A DNA stretch of 64,000 bases from an uncultured Collinsella sp. (GTDB lineage: Bacteria > Actinomycetota > Coriobacteriia > Coriobacteriales > Coriobacteriaceae): positions 20,697-84,696 of the forward strand of contig CABVAC010000006.1 of assembly GCA_902496275.1 (NCBI GenBank), in the 5' to 3' direction. How positions within the stretch are numbered: position 1 is the first letter of the stretch; every line of letters begins with the position of its first letter. Of this stretch, positions 1 to 8,007 are shown piece by piece. The translations under genes were made by a program, and so were the position numbers. Below the pieces are notes generated by a model. That model was not told the DNA's origin. It saw nothing but the letters and a program-made list of their open reading frames with translations, and ran no database searches.

Positions 1-4
1 AGAG

Positions 5-769
5 GTGGAACCGGGGGTGTACAGCCTATCTCCCGAGGCCCTTTGTGTTGCCGTTGCGCGCGAGGTCGGCTGCATCCAGGCGTTTGCCCTGGCCCAGGAG
101 CTGTGCTCTAAGATTTCACTGAGCGACCGCGGGAAGTATCTGCCTCCCTACACCTCGCCTGTTACGAATAAACTTGCAAAGGACAAGGACCAGCCAGCAG
201 ACGTGGGCTACTTTGAAGTCGAGCCGGCGCTGACGCCCGATCGCCTGGCAGATTACCTTGCGGCATGCAAGGGGAATGTGGCCAAACAGCTGCTGCGTCT
301 GTGTCCCTACCTGTCAGAAAACCTGCTCTCGCCCATGGAGTGCATCATGCTTGCCCTGTTTTCGCTTCCGTTTTCCTATGGCGGGTTTGCCTGCGGACCT
401 TTTAAGACCGACTACAAGATCGAGTTCGATGACCGTGCGCAGGCAATCTCGGGGATGCCCCATGCAGTTTGCGATGCGTACCAAGAGACAGCCCGGTTTG
501 ACCTGGAATACAACGGTGAGCTGGGCCATTCCTCTCGGAGGGGACGTATCCATGATGAAAAGCGCTACACGGGCTTGATTACTATGGGAATCGAGGTCGC
601 GACGGTCAACAACGAAATGCTCTGCGACATGGAAGCGATGGAAGCGCTCGCATGGCGCATCCACCAGCGTATGCGAAAGCGGTACCGGAATCGTGTCGAT
701 GCCCGCAGGAAGAAGCAAGAGGCGTTGCTTAACACGCTGCGGGCGTGTTTTGGGCTTAAGCCGGTCTAA
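5..769 (+). CDS. Hypothetical protein, nuclease-like C-terminus, probably 5'-truncated
   Basis: The frame is still open at the window edge, so the GTG at 5 (254 residues) may not be the real start. I do not recognise the N-terminal 150 residues. Residues about 165-235 follow the pattern of small PDDEXK-fold domains of the DUF559/AbiEi/Vsr type: an acidic DLEYNG segment, a His three residues later, a D..R...L pair, then a G-x-E-V strand and a helix containing L.W.I. The C-terminus is very basic (RMRKRYRNR, then RRKK), which suits nucleic-acid binding. The fold is an inference from spacing only; no partner gene is visible upstream. Confidence 0.55.
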   Translation: MEPGVYSLSPEALCVAVAREVGCIQAFALAQELCSKISLSDRGKYLPPYTSPVTNKLAKDKDQPADVGYFEVEPALTPDRLADYLAACKGNVAKQLLRLCPYLSENLLSPMECIMLALFSLPFSYGGFACGPFKTDYKIEFDDRAQAISGMPHAVCDAYQETARFDLEYNGELGHSSRRGRIHDEKRYTGLITMGIEVATVNNEMLCDMEAMEALAWRIHQRMRKRYRNRVDARRKKQEALLNTLRACFGLKPV

Positions 770-804
770 TTCACGTCGAAAATAGGGGGTTAATCATATG
801 CCCT

Positions 805-1019
805 GGCCAAAATATGGCAAATATGAGTACTGTCACTAAATCAGTAACAGCAAAATCAAGGAATTTAGGACTCGGAGGCGGCATAAAGTAAGAAGATAAT
901 AAACAAATGTGGAATAACTAAGCATCAGGTTGGCGACACTGAGCGCAAAATCTGTCCGAGAGGCCAAAATTGCCTGTTACTAAATTGGTGACAGTACTCA
1001 TATTTGCCATTTTTTGGCC
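805..1019. repeat. Long inverted repeat, 46-bp arms
   Basis: Arms at 805-850 and 974-1019 are reverse complements at 42 of 46 positions, around a 123-bp AT-rich centre without a gene. The inner ends carry GTAACAG/CTGTTAC and the outer ends GGCC. It lies in a 730-bp gap with no coding sequence. It could be a MITE-like relic or a long hairpin RNA; no target-site duplication is obvious. Confidence 0.8.
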
Positions 1020-1068
1020 GGGGCACCCCAAGAAGGGTGCCCCGGAGCTCCCCGTAGGGGAGCTCCGG
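1020..1068. other. Two adjacent GC-rich hairpins
   Basis: GGGGCACCC (1020-1028) pairs with GGGTGCCCC (1035-1043), and a 12-bp stem at 1042-1053/1057-1068 closes on a GTA loop. Neither is followed by a T-run, so they are not classic intrinsic terminators. They abut the right arm of the long inverted repeat and may form part of the same element. Confidence 0.6.
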
Positions 1069-1164
1069 GCTTCACGGGGGCACGAATAGCCCACTCCGAC
1101 CTGCGAAATCTGTACTCGCGATGCGAATGACGCCCCTAACCTTAAACTTTAGCTTGAACTTAGC

Positions 1165-1170
1165 TATAAT
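1165..1170 (+). promoter_or_regulatory. Candidate -10 box TATAAT
   Basis: A perfect TATAAT lies 330 bp upstream of the lipoprotein start. The hexamer 17 bp upstream (TTAAAC, 1142-1147) is a weak -35. Transcription from here would give a leader of about 325 nt. Confidence 0.4.
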
Positions 1171-1175
1171 GCGCT

Positions 1176-1501
1176 ACGTTCCTACCAGGCTGTGGTTGCG
1201 GACGGACGAAATGCCCGTCCTAGTCCAAGACAGACGCGGTCAAAGGGATCCACGTAAGCGACCGCGTGCGCGCGGCGCGATCATGGCGCGTCCTAGATGT
1301 AAGCCGCACCGTCCGTTCTACTTTCTTTGGGGCAATACCGCCTCGCGGGCGAGCGGGCCAGTCGTGAAGGTGGCTGCGGCCTCCCGAGCAAACACCCCGG
1401 TGCGCAAGTGTGGGGTCAAATACCAGGTCAGCTGGTGGGAACAATCTGATATTCCGCGCAACGCACGGATCGTATACGACACAGAAGGCAGGGTAGTGGA
1501 C
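1176..1501 (+). other. Long GC-rich leader before the lipoprotein gene
   Basis: This stretch is open in the frame of the downstream gene but does not look like protein. It can fold: GGACGG/CCGTCC near 1199-1222 and GCGGTC/GACCGC near 1237-1264. An AAGACAG segment sits just before the second stem. I could not assign a known riboswitch, 6S, SRP or ribosomal-protein leader. It may simply be a structured 5' UTR. Confidence 0.3.
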
Positions 1502-2527
1502 ATGGTGAGGGGCAGCTTGATGCACGCGGCTCGGTTAGGTGCTGGGACCGCAGCGGTCATCGCCGTTTTGGGCCTGAGCGGATGCGCGTTCAACCCGCTG
1601 TCTACGTTCACGACTCCCACGATCGACCAGATCGAGTACGAGACCGTCACGCCCGCGGTGTCGGATGATGCCCTGGTCACCCCCGGTACCCTGACGGTTG
1701 CCCTCGATACCTCCGATGCGCCGCAGGCCATGCAGGGCGCTGACGGCGAGCTCACGGGGTATGCAGTCGACGCTGCCCGCGCCCTCGCAAGCCGCATGGG
1801 CCTTAAGGTCGCCTTTGTCGATGCGTCCTCGGCAGGTTCCGCGCTCGGTGACAAAAAGGCTGATATCTTTATCGGCGAGATCAACTCCACGGATGGGGAC
1901 GTTAGCTCGCTCGGCACCTGCCTGTACGATGCCGCTTCCGTGTTCGGTAAAACCAGCGATGGTGGGTCGCTGAGCGTTTCCACCGATACCCTTAACACGT
2001 CTACTCTGGGTATCCAGATGTCCTCGGCCTCGCAGGAGGCGCTTGCTAAGCAGAGCATCACCGCCAACCAAAAGACTTACTCCAACATCAACGAGTGCTT
2101 TGAGGCGCTCGAGTCCGGCGAGGTCGACTATGTGATCTGCGACTCCACGGCTGGCGGTTACCTTGCGCGCCTGATGAGCGAGATCTCCTATGTCGGTGCG
2201 CTCGAGGCGCCCTCGACGCTTGGTGTTGCAGGCCTTTCGTCCAATGACGAACTGTGTCGTGCCGTGAGCGATGCCCTCGACGGTATTACGGCCGACGGCA
2301 CGCTCGAGGCGGTCCACTGCGTCTGGTACGGCACGATGCCCTACGACCTCACCACTAAGACGGTTTCGGGCGCTAACGTGCAGCCGGGCGACTCTGAGTC
2401 CAGCGAGACCACATCCTCCGGCAGCGAGTCCTCCGATTCCAACAATGAGACCGCATCCTCCGAAGACAAATCGTCCAGCCAGGAAGACACCATCACCGAC
2501 GACGACATTAACAAGCTTAATAGCTAG
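1502..2527 (+). CDS. Solute-binding lipoprotein (amino-acid type, SBP_bac_3 family)
   Basis: This is an extracellular substrate receptor of the family that serves amino-acid ABC importers. The start at 1502 gives a proper lipoprotein signal: basic n-region (MVRGS...R), hydrophobic core and lipobox LSGC at residues 25-28, so Cys28 would be lipidated. The mature domain begins about residue 55 with TPGTLTVALDTSDAP, followed by GYAVDAARALASRMGL and ADIFIGEI, typical of the first lobe; the second lobe is near residues 200-290. The last 50 residues are a Ser/Thr/Glu-rich low-complexity tail. An in-frame extension back to 1121 exists but lacks protein character. No ABC permease or ATPase is adjacent, so it is an orphan receptor; the ligand cannot be told. 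Confidence 0.8.
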   Translation: MVRGSLMHAARLGAGTAAVIAVLGLSGCAFNPLSTFTTPTIDQIEYETVTPAVSDDALVTPGTLTVALDTSDAPQAMQGADGELTGYAVDAARALASRMGLKVAFVDASSAGSALGDKKADIFIGEINSTDGDVSSLGTCLYDAASVFGKTSDGGSLSVSTDTLNTSTLGIQMSSASQEALAKQSITANQKTYSNINECFEALESGEVDYVICDSTAGGYLARLMSEISYVGALEAPSTLGVAGLSSNDELCRAVSDALDGITADGTLEAVHCVWYGTMPYDLTTKTVSGANVQPGDSESSETTSSGSESSDSNNETASSEDKSSSQEDTITDDDINKLNS

Positions 2528-2593
2528 TTATTGCTAGGGGTGGTGTCTCCTATACGTTGGAAAGGACACCTCTTCACGGTTTCAACACGCATT

Positions 2594-2627
2594 GCCGGGC
2601 TTTCCCAACAGGGGAGCCCGGCTTTTT
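2594..2627 (+). terminator. Intrinsic terminator after the lipoprotein gene
   Basis: GCCGGGCT pairs with AGCCCGGC (loop of 13 nt) and is followed by TTTTT. The remaining sequence between 2528 and 2844 shows no gene; an imperfect GGTGTC/GACACC stem lies near 2540-2570. Confidence 0.85.
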
Positions 2628-2844
2628 CGTTTCCATAAAACCAGCAGGTCAAAGACATTTTTTAGGTGCAAAACTTAAGTCGCCGTCGCCCTCCTATAGC
2701 GCACTTTGCCACAGAAAAGTGCGAGACTTCGGTATGCGGTACCAAGCAATCGTTATTCGGGTCTTTGGGAATCCGCGTGATTAAATGCACGGCAATGGGT
2801 ACATAGCCAGTACAGTAAGTCCCCGAGGCAGATTGGAGCCACGT

Positions 2845-3429
2845 ATGGATATCAAGGTTTCTGGACGCAAGACGACGGTAACCGATGCTCTGCGTGCGCA
2901 TGTGGATGAGAAGATCGGCGAGGCGCTCAAGGTTTTCGATATCGAGCCCATGACGGTCGACGTTGTACTTCGATATGAGAAGAACCCCTCGAACCCCAAC
3001 CCGGCAATCGTCGAGGTTACGGTTCGTGCCCGCGGTTCGGTGATTCGCGTTGCCGAGCACGGCGCAGATATGTACGCCGCCATCGACCTCTCCGCCGATA
3101 AGGTCACCCGCCAGCTGCGCAAGTTCAAGACCAAGGTCGTGGACAACCGCCAGGGCGGTGCCAGCGCAGCGGATGTCGCACCGGTCGAGCGCGTCGAGGA
3201 TCTGGCCGACCTGCTGCTGCCCGAGGAGGAGGACGACCTGCTCGTCCGCGAGAAGGTCATCGATGTCACCCCGATGACTGAGGAGCAGGCGCTGGTGCAG
3301 ACCGATCTGCTCGGCCACGACTTCTACGTGTTCGAGAACGCGACGACTGGCCTCATCAATGTGGTGTATCACCGTAAGAATGGTGGATATGGCATCATCA
3401 AGCCCCGCATCGAAACGCTTGACGAGTAA
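2845..3429 (+). CDS. hpf: Ribosome hibernation promoting factor, long form
   Basis: The protein dimerises 70S ribosomes into inactive 100S particles in stationary phase. Residues 1-100 form the HPF/YfiA ribosome-binding domain (MDIKVSGRKTTVTDALR, then VEVTVRARGSVIRV and ADMYAAIDLSADKVTRQLRK). Residues about 135-194 are the C-terminal dimerisation domain seen only in long HPFs (FYVFENATTGLINVVYHRK and GYGIIKPR). At 194 residues it has the usual length for the long form. ATG 2845 was chosen because it begins the conserved MDIK strand and has GGAG eight bases upstream; an in-frame ATG at 2785 is rejected. It stands alone, with terminators on both sides. Confidence 0.95.
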   Translation: MDIKVSGRKTTVTDALRAHVDEKIGEALKVFDIEPMTVDVVLRYEKNPSNPNPAIVEVTVRARGSVIRVAEHGADMYAAIDLSADKVTRQLRKFKTKVVDNRQGGASAADVAPVERVEDLADLLLPEEEDDLLVREKVIDVTPMTEEQALVQTDLLGHDFYVFENATTGLINVVYHRKNGGYGIIKPRIETLDE

Positions 3430-3458
3430 AATACGTTAACTTGCATGAGTTAACGGCC

Positions 3459-3491
3459 GGCGGTCATCCCATGCGGATGGCCGCCTTTTTT
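3459..3491 (+). terminator. Intrinsic terminator after hpf
   Basis: An 11-bp GC-rich stem (GGCGGTCATCC with GGATGGCCGCC) is followed directly by TTTTTT. Confidence 0.9.
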
Positions 3492-3509
3492 ACGTAAGGA
3501 GTCGCTTTG

Positions 3510-4463
3510 ATGGACAAGGCTGCATCTACCGGCCATTCTGACCGCTGCCGCATCGTCGTCGATACCTGCTGCGACTTTAGCCCCGAGGTCGCCGCGAACC
3601 TCGATGTCGATATCTTGGGCTTCCCCTTCATTATCGATGGCGAGGAGCGCACGGACGATATCTGGTCGAGCATGAGCCCTAAGGAGTTCTACGACCGCAT
3701 GCGCGCCGGCGCTCGCGTGTCTACCTCCGCCGTGTCGCTCGGTCGCTATATCGAGTTCTTTACCGAGTGCGCCAAAGAGGGCACGCCCACGGTCTACCTG
3801 TGCTTTACCTCGGCGCTGTCGTCGAGCTACAACTCCGCGTGCCAGGCGGCAGATGCCGTGCGCGCCGAGTATCCCAACTTTGAGCTCTATGTGGTCGACA
3901 ACGCTCTACCCTGTGCGACCGGCGCGCTCTTGGCGCTCGAGGCCGTGCGCCAGCGTTCGGCGGGGCTGACCGCCAAGCAACTGGTCGATTGGGCAAACGA
4001 GGCGAAGACCTACGTCCACGGCTACTTTACGCTCGAGAGCTTTGACGCGCTGGCTGCCGGCGGCCGCATTCCGCCCGCGGCGGCGCAGCTCACGGCAAAG
4101 CTCGATGTCAAGCCCGAGCTCTCCTACGACCTTGCCGGCTCGCTGTCGCTGATCGGCGTCAACCGCGGCCGCAAGAAGGCGCTCAAGTCCATCCTCAAGT
4201 CGTTCCGCGAGAACTACGTGCCCGACCGCACCATGCCCATCGCCATCATGACGGCCGATGCCGAAAAGGACGGTGACTGGCTCGAAGCCGCCATCCGCAA
4301 GGAGGAGGGCTGCGCCGACGTCACGATCATTCGCAGCTCCGTGGGTCCCACCATTGGCTCGCACGTGGGCCCCGGCATGGTGGCCTGCGCGTTTTGGGGC
4401 AAGAACCGTGCCGAGAAAGCCTCGCTTTCCGACCGCATCGCGCGCCGCGTGCGTGGCGAGTAG
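3510..4463 (+). CDS. DegV family fatty-acid-binding protein
   Basis: DegV/FakB proteins bind a fatty acid and present it to the kinase FakA. Visible family signatures are an N-terminal VVDTCCDFSPEVA segment, a PFIIDG-type strand, the STSAVSLGRY segment near residues 71-80, TSALSSSYNSACQAA near residue 100, and a C-terminal GPTIGSHVGPGMVACAFWG that closes the lipid pocket. Length (317 residues) is slightly above the usual 280-300. ATG 3510 follows TAAGGAG; a TTG one codon earlier is less likely. No fakA-like gene is adjacent, so whether it works in phospholipid synthesis is not shown here. Confidence 0.9.
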   Translation: MDKAASTGHSDRCRIVVDTCCDFSPEVAANLDVDILGFPFIIDGEERTDDIWSSMSPKEFYDRMRAGARVSTSAVSLGRYIEFFTECAKEGTPTVYLCFTSALSSSYNSACQAADAVRAEYPNFELYVVDNALPCATGALLALEAVRQRSAGLTAKQLVDWANEAKTYVHGYFTLESFDALAAGGRIPPAAAQLTAKLDVKPELSYDLAGSLSLIGVNRGRKKALKSILKSFRENYVPDRTMPIAIMTADAEKDGDWLEAAIRKEEGCADVTIIRSSVGPTIGSHVGPGMVACAFWGKNRAEKASLSDRIARRVRGE

Positions 4464-4561
4464 ACAGGCGCTGCGGCTGCAAGCGCCCTCAAGTCACGGC
4501 CGAAACGCTGGCACCGAGTATTTAACCTGGTAACAACACCCAACCCAAAAGGAAAGGTTTC

Positions 4562-5641
4562 ATGGCAAACAAGCTCTCCGTCGCATTTATCGGCACCGGA
4601 ATCATGGGTGCCCCCATCGCCGGTCACATCCTGGACGCCGGCTATCCTGTCACGGTCAACAACCGCACCAAGTCCAAGGCTGCCGCGCTTATCGAGCGCG
4701 GTGCCGTCTGGGCCGAAACGCCGGCCGACGCTGTGGCGAACGCCGATGTCGTCTTTACCATGGTGGGTTATCCCTCCGAGGTCGAGGAACTCTACCTGGC
4801 GGGCGACGGCCTGCTCGCGTGCACTAAGCCGGGCGCGGTCTTGATCGACCTCACTACGAGCTCGCCCGAGCTCGCCCGTGACATTGCCGAGGCCGCCCAG
4901 GTTTCTGGTCGCATGGCGTTTGACTGCCCCGTCACCGGCGGCGAGTCGGGTGCTATCGCCGGCACGCTCACGGCTATCGTGGGCGCTACCGAGAACGACA
5001 TCGCCCCGGTCCGCGACATCCTTTCCACCTTTGCGGCCAACATTTGCTGCTTCGATGGCGCCGGCAAGGGCCAGGCTGCCAAGCTCGCCAACCAGGTGTC
5101 GCTGGGCGCCTGCATGGTCGGCATGGCAGACGCCATGGCATTTGCCGAGTTGAGCGGCCTTGACCTGGAGAAGACCCGCCAGATGATCCTGGGCGGTACC
5201 GGCAAGTCCGGCGCCATGGAGAGCCTGGCGCCCAAGGCGCTCGACGGCGACTACAAGCCCGGTTTTATGGTCGAGCACTTCATTAAGGACCTGCGCTTGG
5301 CGCTCGCCTATGCCGACGACCGTGAGCTTGCGCTGCCCGGCGCCGACGTGGCCTTTACGCTTTACGACATGCTCGATGCCATCGGTGGCGCCAAGCTGGG
5401 CACCCAGGCCGTCACGGTCCTCTATAAGGAGGAGGCCGATGCCATCGCCGCCGGTCTGGACTGGTCGCAGTATCGTCCCGAGGAGCACGGTGCTCACGAG
5501 GAAGGCTGCGGTTGCGGCGAGCGTGGCGACGACCACGAGTGCGGTTGTGGACACCACCATGGCGAGGACCACGAGTGCTGCGGCGGTCACGGTCATGACG
5601 ACGGCCACGAGTGCTGCTGCGGCCACCATCACGGGGAGTAG
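4562..5641 (+). CDS. NAD(P)-dependent beta-hydroxyacid dehydrogenase with His/Cys-rich tail
   Basis: This belongs to the 3-hydroxyisobutyrate/tartronate-semialdehyde reductase family. It has an N-terminal Rossmann motif GTGIMG (residues 11-16), the substrate motif DCPVTGGESGA (121-131) and the catalytic Lys174 in GKGQAAKLANQ. The enzyme core ends near residue 305, a normal length. Residues 309-359 are an extra tail with 13 His and 9 Cys in 51 residues, built from three similar blocks of the type (D/G)HECxCGHHHGE. Such a tail should bind Zn, Ni or Cu and is not needed by this enzyme family. It is first in a tight operon with the next two genes. The true substrate is unknown. Confidence 0.88.
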   Translation: MANKLSVAFIGTGIMGAPIAGHILDAGYPVTVNNRTKSKAAALIERGAVWAETPADAVANADVVFTMVGYPSEVEELYLAGDGLLACTKPGAVLIDLTTSSPELARDIAEAAQVSGRMAFDCPVTGGESGAIAGTLTAIVGATENDIAPVRDILSTFAANICCFDGAGKGQAAKLANQVSLGACMVGMADAMAFAELSGLDLEKTRQMILGGTGKSGAMESLAPKALDGDYKPGFMVEHFIKDLRLALAYADDRELALPGADVAFTLYDMLDAIGGAKLGTQAVTVLYKEEADAIAAGLDWSQYRPEEHGAHEEGCGCGERGDDHECGCGHHHGEDHECCGGHGHDDGHECCCGHHHGE

Positions 5642-5646
5642 CGCCT

Positions 5647-6075
5647 ATGAGCTTGACGTTCGTGGTGCTTGCGCTGGTGCTCTTTCTCTTTGCGATCTAC
5701 ATCGGCTTTTTGTGCGGCCAGTGGGCGTGCGAAAAGCGCGTCATCACCAAGCGCGACTACTGGATTGCCAACTTTGCGGGAGCTGCGGCAGTCGTCCTGC
5801 TGACCTGGGTGTTCTCGCTGTTCCCGCTGGTGCAGTTTGCGCCGATCGGCTGGCTCGGCGGCTTTATCGCCGGCCTTAAGATGAGCTTTGGCGAGTCCGT
5901 CGGTCCGTGGCGCAAGCACGACGAGGTCTTTAACGTCAACAAGGCACACCGCGCCGCCGCCGACGCGGGCGATGCCGAGGAACGCCGCCGTGCGCGTCGT
6001 AATGGCGCTGCCGACCGACAGCTCATCTCGGTCACCGATGACAGCAAGGGTGCTGGCAAGCACGCTAAGAAATAG
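5647..6075 (+). CDS. Small membrane protein, unknown function
   Basis: The 142-residue protein has two clear hydrophobic segments (about 3-22 and 39-73, the latter perhaps two helices) and a basic, Ala/Arg-rich cytoplasmic tail (about 95-142). ATG 5647 lies five bases after the previous stop, so the genes are probably co-translated. I do not recognise a family. The tail resembles disordered RNA- or membrane-facing tails but has no motif. Confidence 0.75.
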   Translation: MSLTFVVLALVLFLFAIYIGFLCGQWACEKRVITKRDYWIANFAGAAAVVLLTWVFSLFPLVQFAPIGWLGGFIAGLKMSFGESVGPWRKHDEVFNVNKAHRAAADAGDAEERRRARRNGAADRQLISVTDDSKGAGKHAKK

Positions 6076-6090
6076 TAAAAAGAGGTAACT

Positions 6091-6789
6091 ATGGCAGAAA
6101 ACAAAGACGAACAGCTCACCGACGAGGAGCTGGCACAGCTTCAGCTGGCAGAGGAGAACGAGAATGCCGTCGACCGCCTGGTCCAGGAGCTCGGCTGCCC
6201 CACGCGCCGTATCCGCCAGTTTGCCGCCCGCGTGCTGCACCTGCTTGCCGAGCGCGATCCGCAGCGCGTGGTGCCCTGCGTGCCCGCGCTGATCGAGGCG
6301 CTCGACCGCCCCGAGGCTCAGACCCGCTGGGAGGCCCTCGATGCCCTGACGGCGCTCGCCACCACCTGCCCCGAGCAGCTGGGCGATGCCTTTGAGGGCG
6401 CCGAGACCGCACTGTTCGACGAGATTTCCTCCACGCTGCGCTATGCCGCCTTCCGCCTGCTGTGCGTGTGGGGCGCCACGAGTGCTGAGCGTTCACGCGA
6501 GGCTTGGCCCATCCTAGACGAGGCCATCCAGTGCTACCACGGCGACCTTGAGTATCGCGATATGCTCGGTTGCCTGTACGAGTTTGGCCAGGGCGAGATC
6601 GACGCCGAGGTCGCCGAGAAGCTTGCGCTGCGCCTTAAGTTCGACGCCGAGAACGGCAAGGGCAGCTATCTCAAGGCCCGTTCGAGCGAGATTTGCGAAA
6701 TGCTTGTTAAACGTTTTGGCCTGGATCTCTCCAAAAAGAAGAAGCGTGCTAGCGTAAAAAAATCTGACGACGCCGAAGACGAGGAGTAA
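6091..6789 (+). CDS. HEAT-repeat-like helical protein
   Basis: The 232-residue protein begins with a very acidic segment (ENKDEQLTDEELAQLQLAEENE) and continues with paired amphipathic helices in the style of HEAT/Armadillo repeats, such as RQFAARVLHLLAERDPQRV, PALIEALDRPEAQTRWEALDALTALA and RYAAFRLLCVWGA. The C-terminus is Lys-rich (KKKKRASVKKS). It probably acts as a protein-binding scaffold. It starts 15 bases after the membrane protein gene with an AGAGG ribosome site and precedes icd by six bases, so all four genes appear to form one operon. Confidence 0.75.
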   Translation: MAENKDEQLTDEELAQLQLAEENENAVDRLVQELGCPTRRIRQFAARVLHLLAERDPQRVVPCVPALIEALDRPEAQTRWEALDALTALATTCPEQLGDAFEGAETALFDEISSTLRYAAFRLLCVWGATSAERSREAWPILDEAIQCYHGDLEYRDMLGCLYEFGQGEIDAEVAEKLALRLKFDAENGKGSYLKARSSEICEMLVKRFGLDLSKKKKRASVKKSDDAEDEE

Positions 6790-6795
6790 CAGATT

Positions 6796-7881
6796 ATGGC
6801 GCACGATGTAGTCCTGATTCCCGGTGACGGTATCGGTCCCGAGATTACGCAGGCCATGCGCCGCGTGGTCGAGGCCACCGGTGTCCAGATCAACTGGAAC
6901 GTCCAGGAGGCAGGTGCCGGCGTCATGGACGAGTTTGGCACGCCGCTGCCCCAGCACGTGCTCGATGCGGTCGCCGAGACCAAGGTTGCCATCAAGGGCC
7001 CCATCACCACGCCGGTCGGCACGGGTTTCCGCAGCGTTAACGTGGCCCTGCGCAAGCACTTCGACCTGTACGCCTGCGTGCGCCCCTGCCTGTCGCAGCC
7101 GGGCGACGGCTCGCGCTTCCGCGACGTCGACCTGGTCATCGTGCGTGAGAACACCGAGGACCTCTACGCCGGGATCGAGTTCGATGAGGGCGCTGCCGAG
7201 GTCGAGGAGCTCTCACAGCTTGTCGAGCGCTCGGGTCAGAAGACCTTCGCCGCCGATTCCGCCATCTCAATTAAGCCCATCTCCATCGCCAAGAGCCGCC
7301 GCATTGTGGAGTACGCCTTTGAGTACGCCCGCCGCTGCGGCCGTAAAAAGGTGACGGCCGTGCACAAGGCCAACATTATGAAGGCGACCGATGGCCTGTT
7401 CCTGCGCGTTGCGCGCGAGGTGGCCGCCAACTATCCCGATATTGAGTTCAACGACAAGATCGTCGACGCCACCTGCATGGGCCTGGTCCAGAACCCCAAC
7501 GACTTCGATGTCCTGGTGCTGCCCAACCTGTACGGCGATATCGTCAGCGACCTGTGCGCCGGCCTGGTAGGTGGCCTGGGTATGGCCCCCGGCTCCAACA
7601 TCGGTGCCGACTGCGCCATCTTCGAGGCAACGCATGGCTCCGCGCCCGATATCGCTGGCCAGGATATCGCCAACCCCACGGCCGAGATTCTGTCTGCGGC
7701 TATGATGCTCGATCATCTGGGCGAGAACGATGCGGCCAATCGTATCCGCGCCGCCGTGTCCGCCACGCTCGACGAGGGTAAGCAGGTTACCGGCGACGTA
7801 CGTCGTGCCCAGACCGGCTCCGTCGAGGGCGCCGTGGGCACGCAGGCCTTTGCCGATGCCGTTATCGCGCACCTGGCCTAA
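6796..7881 (+). CDS. icd: NAD-type isocitrate dehydrogenase
   Basis: This enzyme decarboxylates isocitrate to 2-oxoglutarate in the cytoplasm. It belongs to the isocitrate/isopropylmalate dehydrogenase family: IPGDGIGPEI at the N-terminus, the substrate loop TGFRSVNVALRKHFDLYACVR, VRENTEDLYAGIE near residue 115, the catalytic Lys in HKANIMK, the metal-binding NLYGDIVSD and the cofactor segment EATHGSAPDIAGQ. The short 361-residue form and the Asn/Thr pattern of the phospho-loop fit the NAD-dependent group better than isopropylmalate dehydrogenase. A homoisocitrate or tartrate dehydrogenase is less likely. It ends the four-gene operon and is followed by a stem-loop. Confidence 0.88.
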   Translation: MAHDVVLIPGDGIGPEITQAMRRVVEATGVQINWNVQEAGAGVMDEFGTPLPQHVLDAVAETKVAIKGPITTPVGTGFRSVNVALRKHFDLYACVRPCLSQPGDGSRFRDVDLVIVRENTEDLYAGIEFDEGAAEVEELSQLVERSGQKTFAADSAISIKPISIAKSRRIVEYAFEYARRCGRKKVTAVHKANIMKATDGLFLRVAREVAANYPDIEFNDKIVDATCMGLVQNPNDFDVLVLPNLYGDIVSDLCAGLVGGLGMAPGSNIGADCAIFEATHGSAPDIAGQDIANPTAEILSAAMMLDHLGENDAANRIRAAVSATLDEGKQVTGDVRRAQTGSVEGAVGTQAFADAVIAHLA

Positions 7882-7940
7882 GACATGCAGGCTGCAAACG
7901 CCTAAATAGTACTTAAGTGTTTGCGTATAACCTAAGAATC

Positions 7941-7973
7941 AATACGCCCGGCACTCTGTCGGGCGTATTCTAT
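7941..7973 (+). terminator. Stem-loop terminator after icd
   Basis: AATACGCCCG pairs with CGGGCGTATT over 10 bp; the tail is only moderately T-rich (CTATT), so termination may be partial. Confidence 0.65.
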
Positions 7974-8007
7974 TGAAGACTATGTTTCCTAACAAGGAGT
8001 AACTGAT

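Noticed and set aside
1176..1480. SRP RNA, 6S RNA or L10-type leader
   Set aside because: ACCAGGTCAG and AAGACAG resemble short parts of such RNAs, but the surrounding conserved bases and stems are missing.
1121..1501. N-terminal extension of the solute-binding lipoprotein
   Set aside because: It would bury the lipoprotein signal peptide inside the protein; composition is not protein-like.
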